Source: Phylloscopus collybita (Eukaryota; Chordata; Aves; Passeriformes; Phylloscopidae). From it: a stretch of 64,000 nt of DNA. Made by a program: the position numbers and the translations under genes. Positions within the stretch are counted from its first letter, which is position 1, and the number at the start of each line of letters is the position of its first letter. The notes beneath the pieces were generated by a model, which had not been told where the DNA came from, made no database searches, and worked only from the letters and a program-made list of their open reading frames with translations. Below, in pieces: positions 37,099 through 50,036 of this stretch. The stretch is taken from the NCBI GenBank assembly GCA_027886175.1, contig JAJNNQ010000026.1:10454001-10518000 (forward strand), written 5' to 3'.

Positions 37099-39690
37099 GG
37101 CCTCTCTTTCGAAAGAAACAAGAGAGTGCCTTGCTTGCTCTTGAGCTGTATTATTGTGACGATGAAGACAGGAGCATGTGTGGCTGAAAGCAGGGTGGGC
37201 AGCACTGTTTGGGTGCCAGGGAAGAAAGGGTGAAAATTAAAGCAGTGTCGAGAGCTAAAATCTCAAAAGGCTGTAAAAAACTACCCCTCCCTGCTCAGCT
37301 ACCTGCATCTCAGCTGTCTTAAGAAACTTTTCCCAGTTTCTGGGAAAGAAAGACAGGTGAGGGGACAGGTAGAGTGTATTCATTCATAAGTCACAATGGA
37401 AGCCTCTGTAAGAAAGGAATGAAACTCAAGCTGTATGCAGAGATATGGAAATAGTGGTTCTTTTACTGTAAAGGGGGTGGTAGTGTTGCTGCTGTCATAG
37501 CAAAGTAGTCACAGCTGTAAATACAATAAGTTCTAAAATTCAAATATAATCACAATCAAGCAGAAGGCTCATGAAAGACAACCCCCCTGTCCTCTCCATT
37601 GCCCTCCCTTCATTCATGACAGTCTTAATGGGTTTAGGTTGATACGCTTTTCCTTGGCCCATCCTGGTCTCATTTGAAATGCATGGATAAAAACACTTCT
37701 CTAAGCTATTTGAAAAACACTTTCTAGTGTGTTTAAAACTGAGATTTCATAGGCAATGCAGTCTTTTCTTGGAGCTACTTTCTAGAACAAGACATTCATG
37801 AAGAATAAAGGAACGATTACAGTTGTCTGATTGAACAGTTTGTAGAACAATTTGGTTTTGCAATTCCCTTTGCTTAAAGAATTAAGAAATCTATCCCATT
37901 GCTGAGGATCATGGTTGAAAAAGGTTTGGAAGGACTTTGGTTTGGGGTTTTTTTATGTATTATATTTTATTTTCCTTTAAATTCTTGATCATAGCCACTT
38001 TTATTAAGGCAAGCCCCAAACTTACTGCTGGGAGGACTCACACAATCAATACATTACTGCAGACAGCAATCAGCAGTGAGCCACATTCAAATATCTACAT
38101 TTCTCTTTCAAAATGGAGGTGAATTTTGCCCTAAATCTTCACCGATTCTTGGTGAAAAAACCCTCAGTTGAACTCCTTCTCCTCAGCCTACCTGCCAGAT
38201 TTATATGATATGCACCCTCAAAAGCATATTCTGTTCTCCAAGTAATTGGGAAAATATGATGACTAACCTACAGGATAGAAGAGTGAGGGAAGGGTTCCTC
38301 AGCCAAGCAAAACACAAAGGAATGTACACTTGAAAACAGAGAAATAAGACTGGTGCTATCAAAAGGCCAAATTCCCTGGAGAAACAAAATATCCAGGAAT
38401 ATAATTTAATAAGGTAGAAAGCAAAGTAAGCATTTTACACCTCTATTAAATTTTCCTTACAAGTTTTCTCTGCAAATACAGAAAAGACAAGAATGCCATT
38501 TCCTTTATATGGATTATTAAAATTTTGTTAGTTGTGATTTATTTATACAGGTCTGACTAATGACTTAAAGTGAAATAGTTATAGCACAGAGATGATAAAT
38601 TATCTAGTGTATAACACTGCTTAAAACCTAAACATGTGTTTATAGTTGCTGTTCTGGGATAGTTGCCAAAGGGACATTTTACTTAGCAAGTTATATTAGC
38701 GTAATTTCTTCCTATAATGAACAAAAAATCTCTCCAAAAATAATAGGATGAGGGAAGGGGAAGGAATCTCATTTGTTTGCTTCTAGGAAACATCATGAAT
38801 CAGATTTTCAAAGGAATTTCCGTGTTGTCTTAATGAAAAAAAAATTCATTTTTTGATAAAATTTGGGTAGAATTTTCAGTAAAAGTACATGTTACCTACT
38901 GTATACTCTATTTATATTATAAAGAAGTAAATCCCTCAGCAGGGAAGGCTGCAAATGTCTGTGGACAACTGTAGTATGTGGAAGGAGGTGGTGTTTGCTT
39001 TTTGGAGTTAGTTGAAGAAGTAACTTACAGTCACACCAGTGACGACTAACAAGCACAAATGATGTTCTCAACAATTCTTAGAGGAATTTGTAAAGGAAAA
39101 GAACTGAAAAACCATAAATCTTATCCTTGAAGATTTATTCTTTAACAGCAACCAACATCTACACGAAACAGTCTTAATAAATGAAGAAAAAAGAAATGTC
39201 TAAAATCTACTACGTGACATTTTTCTTAAGAATCGTTACTTCAAGAAGCTTTTTATGATATAAAGACAGACATTTTTACTTGGGAGGAAGTATGATGAAA
39301 GATGTAAAAGTCATTAAATTAGAATCTCACAGTAAATATACTCACCATGAAGCCGCCAAATGAATAAAAGGCATGACACAAAATCAGAAGTAATATTTAA
39401 TTGAAGAAAATGGAAAAGAGATTAAATGTAAACTATAATAAAGCCAACCAGAAAATATTTTTCTGGCCAATTTGCTAAAGGCATAAAAGCTATTAATAAA
39501 ACCATTTTTAAATTTTCATGAGTAGGTAGCTTGCTGAGAGCTAATATGTCCAATTCAGTTGAAAAGAAGAAATAAAGGAAAATAAGACAGAAAAATTTGG
39601 TGGACTCTTTATATGCACTATTAATGGAGGGGTATACTGGGTTCCCATACCATTAGCTGGTTGTGCAGGGGAAAAATGTCAAAAATAAGT

Positions 39691-39763
39691 AATAGAATTA
39701 CAGAACTACAGAATGGTTGAGGTTGGAAAGGACCTCTGAAGGTTATCTGATCCAAACACCCCC
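39691..39763 (-). mobile_element. Short CR1 3' end, minus strand
   Basis: The plus strand reads TAGAATTACAGAACTACAGA, then 'atggttgaggttggaaaggacctctg' and 'ttatctgatccaaacacc', which is the reverse complement of the last ~70 bp of CR1 including its tail. The match breaks at an expanded run of 12 C (39,759-39,770), where intact elements have a shorter C block. It is a heavily 5'-truncated insertion or its remnant. Confidence 0.88.
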
Positions 39764-39770
39764 CCCCCCC

Positions 39771-40988
39771 TTCCCATTATAAAAAGGATTTTGGGAAAAA
39801 AATGAACAGAAAGAATGCTATCAGATCAGAAGTACCAGATATTATTTACCCAAAAAGTCAAACAAAGTTCTAATACAAAATAAATTATCTACCAACTAGT
39901 TTAGCATATTATTTTAATTTCATTACAACAGATTTGGCACAAAATCTTTCAGGGTAGTCAAACTTAGAAATGACCATTTAAAATAATAAGTTGAATTCAG
40001 TATTCATGAGTGCAAAGCAATGTACATTGTAGACGAAATTGTCCTACTTATATACACTTATGATGATGTCCATTAAAGGAGCTAGAAAAGATTTCCAGGA
40101 AGGGAAATGTTTGAAGGAAACGTTTGTGCTAAAAAATGCCATGCACAAAGTTCAGATACATTTAAGAAGCAATAAAGGAAAACATTCAAGCAAGCAAACA
40201 CAGAAAATATTTTGCAGCTATTCTTGAATGCTGCATACAATTTTATTTTCGTAATCCCAAAAATTATGTAGTTAGATGCAAAAGGAACAGCACTGGAAAC
40301 AAGAATGACCATAGGTACTGCACAGACTTCATCCAAGAAGAATCAAAAAGTAATAAGCAAAAAGTGCAAGAGTCTTAACTGACAGAGAACATCTAAAAGT
40401 TAGTATAGAAAGTCATGATTCATAAAATCATGAATGAGATTGTGGTATTTCTCACAGTGCCCAAGTATGAAGTCAGCCAATTAAATTAACAAGTAGCAGT
40501 ATTACAATCAAAAGGAAGAACTTCTTTGCACACATTGTACTAGTAATGCCACAGGATGTTGTGTAGACTAAAAATAGATATAAACAAGAAAAATAATAGA
40601 TGGAAAAGAGGCTTTGAGGAGGCTAATAAAGTCAATGGACACAATCTACTGCAAGGGAAGTCCTTAAATTGCTGACTGCTTACAAGCCAGAAAGCCATGC
40701 AGAGGGAAGGACTCTTCCTTACCTGCATTCTTTGATATTTGCTACTGATGACTACCAAAGGAGGGTTAATAAGGTAAATGAACATTTGATCAGAACTAAT
40801 GCACTCATTTTTACTTATATTCTTAAAGAAACTAAGTGAAAAGTGATGAGCAGATGGTAAAGAGAGAGAAATAAGAAATGAATGAAATCTATAAAATCAA
40901 GAAAGCTGTGAAAAAAATCAGTCCTAAAAAAGGTAAGGACTATCACAAAATGAGTTACTAAAGAAGAGAAACTCAATTAAGTGGATCA

Positions 40989-41020
<32 letters not shown>

Positions 41021-42311
41021 GGGGAGAGAGCGAAAAAAAAGAGGCTGTGATTTACCAAATTAGATGGGTGCTACAGTACAGAGATCCAATGGTGTCCTTG
41101 TTCACATAACCATCAGGGCTATGCCCTTCTTATTCTGTGCAAAGAGGGTACTGGATACAGTGGTTTTGTACAGCTGCACATACTGACACTGACTTTTCAA
41201 GACAGCTCTGAAGGAGGAAGGGGTGGAAAAAAAATTAAGAGCAAAGCCATATGTGAACAAACAAAATATAGCACATCGATGTCTAAGATGCTGATAAGTA
41301 TATATCCTCCCAATAATTAAAAGTAATCTCCTAAAATACACAGAAATATGTACTTAACTTCTATTTCCAGACAGTAACCCCAATGAAGGATGACCCTTGC
41401 TGAAATCACCAGCAGGCTGTGAGAAAGCTGGGTGACATGACTCTAATACTTCAAGAGAAATACACAGGTGAGGATAAAAAGATGGTAGAGGACAGATATT
41501 AAACAACATTTGTTTTGGGGTCAGATTGTTGTCCTTCATCTCTTAATCAGTGTTTTTATAATGAATATTCACAGTCCATTTCTCTCAGCAAGAGTTTCTT
41601 CAGTTACCAGACACGGGTCTGTTAGGCAGCTCCATTCATTCAGTCATGTTATTTCCTTGTTTCATTAAAGACAGCTTTCATTTCACAGGCCCAGCATGGG
41701 TTTGTGTTTGGAAGGGAGAGAGGAATTCAGCTCACTGTTAATAAAGCCATGCATGGTTCCAGCTTGTTCTGCTTAAGTTTCACCCTGCAAGGACAATTGC
41801 TTTACATTAAAAATGATAATAATAATAAATTCTAACTCTGTTACTGTTGAAATGAAATCTTTCAGATCACTTTCTGCCAACAAATGGCTACAGATAAAAG
41901 TGAATGGTTTGCTGTGGCTGTGGGTGATTCTCTCTTGGATCAGTACACAAGGGAGGAAGAACTGTGTGTCCGAGTGGATCTGTGTTTGCTTTTTCCCTGG
42001 GCCTCAAAAGGGCCACTGAGATTGTAGAAGGGAGAAAGAGGTCCATATAATTTCTTCAGCTTAGCTTTGATGGTGTGTTTAGTGGCCCACTGTGCCTACT
42101 AATGTGTTTTTCAGAGTCACCCTTCATGAGGGAACAGACACAGTTCCTCCAGTCCCTGTAGGAGCATGTTCAAGAATCATTCCTTCTGTACATTTTCTGA
42201 ACCGTTCTGCAAAAATGTGCTTATATACATTGATTTTTAAGGACGAAAGTTCCAGATCTCAAAAGAACTTGGGCGTTGTGATGCACAGCTTGGCAATAAC
42301 TAAAAATTGTG
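39771..42311. other. AT-rich non-coding stretch with a poly-A run
   Basis: A 27-A run lies at 40,991-41,017, followed by GA-rich DNA. Open frames are at most 84 codons and unrecognised. No further transposon sequence was seen, although the CR1 to the right may extend a few bases into the end of this block. Confidence 0.5.
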
Positions 42312-42537
42312 AATAGGAAGATATTTTTTACTCTGAGGGTGGTAAAAAACTGGAACAGATTTGTCAGAAAAGTTCTGATTGCCCCATCCATAGATGTGTT
42401 CAGGTTCAGGCTGGACTTGGCTTTGAGCGACCTGGTCTAACAGAAGATGCCACTGCCCATTGCAGAGGGATTGGAACCAAATGGTCTTTCAGGTTCCTTC
42501 CAACCTCAACAATTCTATGATGCTGTGATTCTATGAT
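42312..42537 (+). mobile_element. CR1 LINE 3' end with ATTCTATG tail, plus strand
   Basis: It has the ordered CR1 hallmarks: 'tttactctgagggtgg', 'ctggaacagatttg', 'gccccatccatagatgtgttcagg', 'ctggacttggctttgagcgacctggtct', 'tgcccattgcagagggattgg', 'ttccttccaacctcaac' and an ATTCTATGATGCTGTGATTCTATGATG-like tail at 42,511-42,537. This arrangement differs from the 18,002 and 61,121 copies, so at least two CR1 subfamilies are present. It does not encode protein here. The minus-strand frame at 42,406-42,705 crosses it and is spurious. Confidence 0.92.
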
Positions 42538-45500
42538 GTCAAGCTTTGGGTGTGTGTGCATGAGAGCTTGGGCGTGACCCCGGGCTGTGTCTCTGTTGCC
42601 TGCTCTTTGCTGGCTGCTGCAGTCCAGTGAAGGCTTTTCCTTACTAGTTGGTGCCTGGCAATCTAACCTCAGCTCTGAAGCTGCCCAAAGTGTTTGAAAG
42701 CTCACCCAGCTCCCAGCCCTCCTTAACGTGTGTTTTGTTACGAGTGTCCCTTGGGATTGTTTAAATACATCACTTTAATTAGGCTTACTACTACTAGAGA
42801 TGTATGTGCCCTGGACTGACAACTACTTCTGGGTTCATTTTTAATATCAGACAACTTAATGGAGAAAATGTGTTGGTTTCCTGTGGAAAAACAAGAAATT
42901 AAGATCTCAACTGAAAAGTATGAGATAGAGCCTCAGGGAAACAGACCAAATTTTATTCTAGAACTATCAAAACAGAACTATCGTCTCAAAACAGATCTTC
43001 TCTTACCCATTTATCACTCTTAATATCTTAATGCCAATTTTTTCTCCTTTCAAGTCACAAGGGACAGTCATCAAGACTCTGCATGAAGGACAGAGGTGCA
43101 TTACTATTAAAGGAATTTCAGAGATGCCACATATCCAGACTGCTATAACACCGTCCTGGCTCATGTTACAGGAAGTATCACTCTACATACTTTTTGAATG
43201 CCTCTCAGATTTCTCAGTTTTTTCATGTGCCTCTTTGAATAGAAACAACAAAATACATCAGCAATGACAGTGGCAAGGTCCTCTGACATCAACTGGCCTG
43301 AAAACTTTATTTCTCCACTCTTGTTTTCATCAGTGCCAAGAATATGACTTTTCCATTCAAGTGCCTCCTGCAGGCCCATGAAGCACAATGATGGATATTC
43401 TGTGTGATCCAGATGGCTTCTTCAGTGAAATGTGAATATCTGTGTGCTCCCCCAGCACTGATTTCTGTGCTAAGCATGCACTCCATTTTTGGATCCTTCT
43501 CTTGAGCTTACTGCGTGCATCCCACCTCACCAGTATATGCCATCTGTGGTAAACCTTCCTTTGATGCCTTCCTTTTCTCCTGAAGAGTGAGACTCTTTTG
43601 TACACTTCCCTTCTCTAAAGGTACCACTGACTTATTTTTCAGTATTTGATAACATGATCCCATCTTGGGTAGGTTAGAAAAGTGAATGGAAACTAGGTAG
43701 AATTAAGCTAGTATCACAATTAACACTAGCAAGCTCTGCCAGAGGAGAAAAAAACCAAACAAAAACCACAAAAAAACCACCAAAACAAAATAAACAAACA
43801 AACCAACCACAGGGAAATAGAAGATATGAGAAAATTCAGTAGCAAAGCAGAAATGTGTGAAAAAGAGACTGAGAGATAGATGAAAAGAGAAACTCTAAAA
43901 AACACTTTTTAAAATGCAAAAAGAGAGAAATAATAAAGTCACTCCTTCCAGACAGATTAAGAAATGGGAACTCAGCCAACACAAGGAATAGAAGAACAAT
44001 ATTATAATTGTTTCTTGAGAGATCTGGCAATGGGCCATTTAGCCTGCTTGTTTTTACCTTGGGTCATTGCCCAGACTGGACAATTAAAAGGATATTTTTG
44101 TCATAGAACCAGTCATTTTATTTCACTGCTGTTAAAAAAAGTGTCGCTACCAACTGTGCACATTGATTTAATCTGTAGTTGTAGGATTTTGTGGAACAAA
44201 AAGCACTTGCTATAGTTCAGAAATCTCAGAAACAGAACCCTTTCTTGAGGTCTTCTTAAATTAAAAGAATGACTTCGCAGAGAGTAAGTGAAATCTCACC
44301 TTCTCTACCTCCCCTTCCCCCCCCCTTTTCCCTAGAGGGAAATTTTAAATACAAACTGACAGCTAAATTCTCCCTTTATGATCACCTACACTTTCCTCTC
44401 TCCCATCCTGATTGCTGACATTTGCCAGAAGCACAACGAATTTTAAATAGGAACTTCTGAAGACTGGTGTCATTTATTTTCCATCCTAAACTAGAGAATA
44501 GATGGTGGTGAGTATATAGTGTTTTCCACTCAAGACTATTAGCACATCTGTTTTCCAAGGCTTTTTAAGGGTTGCTATGTTTAGCAAAGAAGTTATTTTA
44601 GTTGCATCAGATCCCACAGGACTACAGCATTTCTGACATTGAAGTTTTCTTACCGGTAGAGTTCTAAGAATATGAAAATTCAGATTGAGTAAATGTTTTC
44701 TAGTGGAATTGAACATTAAAATTACTGTAAAGGAAGAGAGGAATTGAAGGGCTGAATTTGCAAACTATCATGCTGTAGGAACTGACTAAAGCCCCCTGTT
44801 CCACATGTACCTGAAGGAATTCAAGTCCATAGCTCCTAGCTTCCAAGGCAGTAGCTTGTTCATTTAACTGTGAGGTCATCTGCTACAACTGCTGTTCTAA
44901 ATGAAACCCTTCAGTTATTGCTGAGCACAAGATTTAGAATTAGTCCTTGCTTAGAGAGTAAGAGCTAAACCTGGAGATGAGACATTGGCATTCCAGGATA
45001 CTTTTTGTACAGTCTAGTAAAAAGCAGCCTAAAAGTTCCATATCACCAAGGGACTTAAGTGTGACAGTTAAGTTACTGTTTGGGAGTCCTGAAAGATGGT
45101 TTTAAACAGACTTGTATGGCCAAAGAATTGAAATTAAAGGAAAATAAAATAATCCCTACATTTTTTTCCCAGCTGAAAGGATTTGGCAAATTTGGGTTGA
45201 AGTCATCAAGGGCTTTAAAAATGGTAACGGTGAAATGATGGGTTTAGGTAAATTTTTATTTCTTGGACAAAACTTTCCTTGATGTTTGATAAGAGTTGTG
45301 TATAAATATACAAAAAAATGTAAAAAAATTAAAAAGTAATAAAATAATTGTATTAGGTTGCTTTTTCTAAAAGTTCTTCTTTCTCATACAAAGAGTTTTG
45401 AAGTGCTAGCAGGTTCTAGTGGTTTATATTTATATTTTTATATTGCAGTTCTTGAAGCAATCATATATGCCTGGTTAGTTGTTAGAAAAGAGACACGGAA

Positions 45501-45808
45501 ATTTTTCTGTAAGATAAAACAAGTAATTAAATAATCTCATTGTCTATACAGTCTGAAGTATAAAAAATAAATCATAGAGTAGAATGTCACAGTTGATTCT
45601 GCCTGAAAAGGGGTGGGGAGATTGCTTTGTCATTTCTCCAACATTTAGTTAGATTTGATTAAATAAAAATATACAAAATCAGGCTCCGATCCAAGATCAA
45701 CACATTCTAACTGTTTTATTTTCTGACTGTATATTCAGGACACATATCAGCAGGTCAGTGACTGCATTCCAAGACTACCATCAGTCAAGAGAAATGCAAC
45801 TGGTTTTT
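42538..45808. other. Non-coding stretch, no gene recognised
   Basis: An A/C-rich low-complexity tract lies at about 43,748-43,803. Basic, R/K-rich frames on the minus strand at 43,357-43,605 (82 codons) show no family similarity that I recognise. A C-rich run occurs near 44,318. Confidence 0.5.
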
Positions 45809-45848
45809 ATATATATATATATTTTATTATTATTATTATTATTATTTT
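45809..45848 (+). repeat. (AT)n followed by (TTA)n microsatellite
   Basis: About six AT units grade directly into about seven ATT units, making a compound microsatellite in AT-rich DNA. Confidence 0.9.
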
Positions 45849-46329
45849 ACGAATTTATCTAACCAACTTGTCAGGAAAACCAGATGTAGAAAAAAAATCA
45901 TATTTGAAAATAATTTATTTTCACTCATTATTAATGGGACCATTGGAAAACACTGAGTACATTTAAGCCATCAAGCAGGAGGTATGCAAAACAGCTTGCT
46001 ATGATCTTGGCACACTGTATCCTGGTACCCTCTGGCATTTAAAACATGAAGTCCCAACTGTTTTCCAAATGCACTAGAAGCTCTGTGGGATCGTGGACTT
46101 CCCTTTGACATAGGATTACAGAAGGATGTAACCCTCTGGATATCTCTGTATCAACCCTATACTCAAGGCAGGTAGAGCAAGTTTCCCATTGTTGTGTCCA
46201 TTTCAGTTTTGTCTCCAGAGAGGAGAGAGTCCACCAGTTCTGGGAAATGTGTTCTAGTTCAGACACCCTCACAATGATTATTTTTCTTTGTGTTGCTCCT
46301 TTCCCCTACACAGCCACTTGTGTCACCAG
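45849..46329. other. Unassigned segment left of the CR1/LTR nest
   Basis: A 77-codon minus-strand frame (46,039-46,272) has no recognised similarity. Since it abuts a CR1 reverse-transcriptase fragment it could be diverged upstream or downstream transposon sequence, but I could not match it to CR1. Confidence 0.35.
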
Positions 46330-46441
46330 CTGGGTTAGGCATGACTTGCCCTGGGTAAATCCATGCTGCACGTTCCCAGTCACAACCTGAATCAGTCCTT
46401 TGTGTGCCTGGAAATGGCTTCAGGGAGAATTTGCTTCACAG
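46330..46441 (-). mobile_element. CR1 reverse-transcriptase fragment, inner half
   Basis: The minus-strand translation shows HGFTQGKSCLTQ in one frame, matching the conserved HGFTKGKSCL segment of the CR1 reverse transcriptase, and KQILPEAISRHTKD in another. Stops and a frame change show the copy is dead. The right edge coincides exactly with the LTR insertion. The sequence resumes at 46,926, so the two pieces are one element split in two. CR1 ORF2 normally encodes an endonuclease plus reverse transcriptase. Only part of the latter survives here. Confidence 0.85.
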
Positions 46442-46925
46442 TGATGCCTTAAGTTTTAGCTTTCATGTTTTTCAGATTCTGTGCTGCCTAGGTGTGTAGT
46501 TCTGAGACTCATATTAACTACTAGTATTAAGTATTAGTACTAAGTATTAAGTTATCTTCACAGAGTAGATAGACAAAACAAACTCTTTTCCAGATGGGGA
46601 CCAAGGACAACTGTTACAAGTTTTCAGGCCCAAAAGCACAAACAACACTGGACTGAAGAGAGAAAACAAGAAGCATGGGACTTCATAATCTGAAGCTGTA
46701 ATTGGACAATTAAACCAAATCTACAAATGGACCAAAACTTATAAAAGGGTGAGACCTCTTGACCAGTCGTCCATTTTGTGACCATTTTGGGTCCACTTTG
46801 GGTGTAGCCCTGGCCAGGCTCTTGTACTGCCCAAGGTGTATCCTTTAAGGGCTTTTAATAAATATCTATCTTATTCTCTTAGCTCTGTCTAGCCTCTCTT
46901 CCAGGCCAGCCTTCCCAAGGCATCA
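46442..46925 (+). mobile_element. Solo LTR of an endogenous retrovirus, inserted in CR1
   Basis: The 484-bp element starts TGATGCCTT (46,442-46,450) and ends AAGGCATCA (46,917-46,925), a perfect 9-bp terminal inverted repeat with TG/CA ends. Inside are a TATA-like TTATAAAAGG at about 46,739 and a poly-A signal AATAAA at 46,857-46,862, in the order expected for U3-R-U5 in plus orientation. The flanks are ACAG (46,438-46,441) and ATAG (46,926-46,929), which would be a 4-bp target-site duplication with one substitution. No gag, pol or env sequence is attached, so it is a solo LTR formed by recombination. The family is not named here. A non-autonomous DNA transposon is a less likely alternative because of the promoter and poly-A layout. 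Confidence 0.85.
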
Positions 46926-47020
46926 ATAGTCTTCCCAGGGACTGAGCTGCTGATCTCCTTGTAGTTTCTTGGATCCTATTTCCTGTAGGTAAGTGTGATG
47001 TTTGCCTTTATTCCATGCCT
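46926..47020 (-). mobile_element. CR1 reverse-transcriptase fragment, outer half
   Basis: The minus-strand translation includes NYKEISSSVPGK, matching the NYRPVSLTSVPGK motif at the start of the reverse-transcriptase domain. In element orientation this precedes the 46,330-46,441 piece, so the original order is intact on both sides of the LTR. In-frame stops occur, and similarity fades beyond about 47,020. Confidence 0.85.
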
Positions 47021-49965
47021 TACCTATATTCTCCTTTACTATGCATGCTGTTTCTCCTCCACAGGTGTACTCACATCATGCTTGGCCTTCCCCTTGGCCA
47101 TCAGTTTGGCTCTCTAACACATGTCCCCAGAAATTCTGGGAGAAACATAGACTGCAGCCAGCTGCCTCATGTCCTCACAAGCCTTCTCACAGGGAGAGTG
47201 TGAGCAGACCCTCTTTCACTGAGGAAAAAACTACTAAATAAAAAGGAAACTCAAGTATTACACACTGCAAAAAAGGCATGGTAAAGGGCCTACTAGTGCC
47301 TACCCAACATTACAAAGTGTAAAATCAAGGTTATTTACCTTTGTTATAAAGCCTTTAATGATATCACTCATAGGTACTAAGGTACTGAGGTGATGAGACA
47401 TATAAATTATATAGATACTTCAGATGGCACAAAAGGTAAATGATGCCCATTAGCAGTTGAAAAGGATAACATCTAAGCTGGCTACCAGGTCTGATTTTGT
47501 GTCATTCTGAATGCTGTACTCACATGCCATATTTGGTGAAGGCCTGTGCAATCTGGAAGCCAATATGCAAAATTTACACCCATCTGTGAGGGTTCTGGCC
47601 AGAAGACAAGGCATTACAAATCAGAGTAAATACCTGATCTCTGCCTTTTGAACTGCAAGCTCTTTATATAGCATTGTTTGTACCATATACCTTTACAGCA
47701 CTTGGTATGTTGGGACAAACAAATAAATCCAGATATGCTAATATGTTTTATGCTTTAATCCCAGCTGGGAACTAAGCTCCACATAGATGCTGTGGAGTGG
47801 GAAAGAGAAACAGAACAGTTAAAATAAGGAAAATCTTGGGCTAAGATAAAGACATGTTATCAAAGTATGAAAATTTTCCTTTACCACCAGAACTTTATTT
47901 TAATCTGTTTCCTTAGTTCTCTAGAATTATTCTTCTACCCTGAGGTAATTAAAGCATGCTTTTCCTTTGAAATAATAAACTGGCCATCATAACTGGACAG
48001 AAAACTATGAGATTTTGAGGTAAAAGCATCCCTGTTCAAAAATATATACCTTTGTTTAAGTATCTTGTGTGGCATGAAGCAGTTTGTAGCATAGTCCTCT
48101 CTCCATCAGTTATGCTCCATTAGAGCCGTCTCACTTTCAAACCTGTTTGATATCCAGTTCTAAGGGAAAGTGATTTAGAAAAGAAGTATCAATCTCAAAA
48201 CATCTCCAGATAGATTTCTTGTATGTATGTGTATGTACTTGTGTGTATGCATAAATGTATATATAGAATCTCATAAAACAGGTTTATCTAAATCAAGGCA
48301 TAAAAGAACCATGGAAATAATCTCCGTATTTTCCCTCTTGGCCTTGTGAGTTCCCTACTGCTCCTAGAACATGCAGAGTTAGAAAAGATACAGGACAAAA
48401 TTAATTAAATTAATTAGATGGGATTGAGCATTAATTTCCTTCTGACTTAATGAGTCTTTTTTTTTTTTTTTTTTTTAATGACACTGTCTTAACTCAATTT
48501 GTGTGAAAAAACTTCAGGTGAGGTAGGCTGCACCTGTGTAGATGAAGGTAAATGTGCATCTTAAGTAAAAGAGGCATGAGTTTATATTGCCCTGTAAAAC
48601 TTTTCCATTTTTAAATGGAATACTCCTATAAAACTGCTGAAGTATGTTAGTTCTCCTCAGCCATCATGTTAATTCCTAACCACTGGCGACTGGGAGGCTT
48701 TTCCACTCAGCACAGCCAAAGACAGATTAAATTAATAAAAGGGAGCAGGCTAGTGGTATAATCTGATCTGCAGTAAAACAGTCAGGTCTGGAAACCTCTG
48801 ACTTAAACGTGAATTAAAATCTGAAAGATTTTTTCTAAATTTTCATTGCCTTCCTGTGTTCCTTCAAAGATTGCAGTTTCATGTGTCATAGCACCAGTCC
48901 CAGAGTATCTTCCTTTTGTGGAAGCTCGTTCCTACAGGTTGTGAGTATGCTAAGAAAATAAGCCCACATATACACACTGTATGTGACATTCTGCATCCAA
49001 ACTGGAGGTTGAAGGGGAAAGGACAAGAGGAGAGGAAAAGCCTGCCTTTAATGAGCCAGAATAATACCAAACATGAGGCTAACCAGGAGAGCAGTCTGCT
49101 CTCTTAAAAATAGGCAGCTCTGTGTAGCAGCATTCTTTTCTTCCACGTAATTGGATCTCTTAAAATATGTTTAAATATCAGTGAGTGAGTATCACAGATT
49201 ATGCCACTTGGCAATCTTTGAAATCTCTTTTCCCTCAGGGTCAGCAGCAGGGGCAGTGAACCTGGAAGATGCTAACAAAGCTTTTTAAAGCCCAAGTGGT
49301 CTCTCTCCAAATTGAAAATCTCTTAATCTACTCATTGGATTTTACAACACAAACTCTTTTCTCCATATATTTCTTTCTTTATATATCCTGAGAAGTAATA
49401 AGAAATAGCTTTTAAAATAGTTTCCAACTGCTACATGCTAGCTTGGACAGTACAGAAAAAAAATGTGAATAGATTTTCTTTTTCCAAAAGGTTCTCATTA
49501 CTGCCAGAGAGGACATAAGGTTCTACACCAGTTCTGATTATGCAAAACTATTTGGGATTTTGGCTGCAATTTTCCTTCATTTTGCATTCCTCTGCAACCC
49601 TACTCTATCTCTACTGTCTTTTGTGTCCTTTTACTTCTGTATTTCCTCCAATAGGACCATCATATACCCTTAGTTTTAAGACTTTTTTCAGAGAGCTCAG
49701 TAATTGGAACAGATTTTTAATTGAGACACCAAATGGACTTTGACTACATGTGATAAGGGCACAAGAATTCCCAAATGATCATACGATTACAGCATGGCTT
49801 TTCTCTGCGCAAACTGTGTTCAGTGGCATGCAGCTCTCCTGTACAAACTGCCTGGGGTGATGATGTTCAGGTAATTTATAAAAACGACTCTGCAGGCCCT
49901 CTTTTCAGATTTTGTTTTGACAGTACTTTGACCTTTGTTGGGTCAGTGTCCTCATCCCCAAGTTC
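47021..49965. other. Non-coding stretch with a poly-T run
   Basis: Overlapping plus-strand frames at 47,002-47,241 begin within CR1 and are not credible genes. A 20-T run lies at 48,457-48,476. The DNA at 48,400-48,450 carries repeated TTAATTA cores. No exon or RNA gene was recognised. Confidence 0.45.
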
Positions 49966-50036
49966 TTGCTCCAAAAGGTCCATATCCTTCTTATCCTGGG
50001 TGCCTCAGAACTGAAAGCAGTACTTCAGATGATTAC
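49966..50036 (-). mobile_element. CR1 ORF2 relic, minus strand
   Basis: The minus-strand translation reads LKYCFQF, stop, GTQDKKDMDLL, which matches the conserved LEYCVQLWGPQHKKDMELL block near the C-terminal part of CR1 ORF2, with the tryptophan codon turned into a stop. Only about 70 bp is clear. The surrounding 117-codon plus-strand frame at 49,935-50,288 is antisense to it and is therefore not a gene. Confidence 0.8.

Larger units (their letters stand above)
33635..39690. other. Non-coding stretch with low-complexity tracts
   Basis: It includes A/GA-rich sequence at 35,029-35,100 and a GACA repeat at 37,075-37,098. The patch at 36,840-37,230 is GC-richer and stays open for 129 codons on the plus strand, but that frame crosses the GACA repeat and has no known domain. 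An 8-bp inverted repeat TTTCCCAG-TTT-CTGGGAAA sits at 37,329-37,347. The interval 35,120-35,215 has TCF/LEF-like (CTTTGAT at 35,127-35,133) and POU/homeodomain-like cores. Confidence 0.45.
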
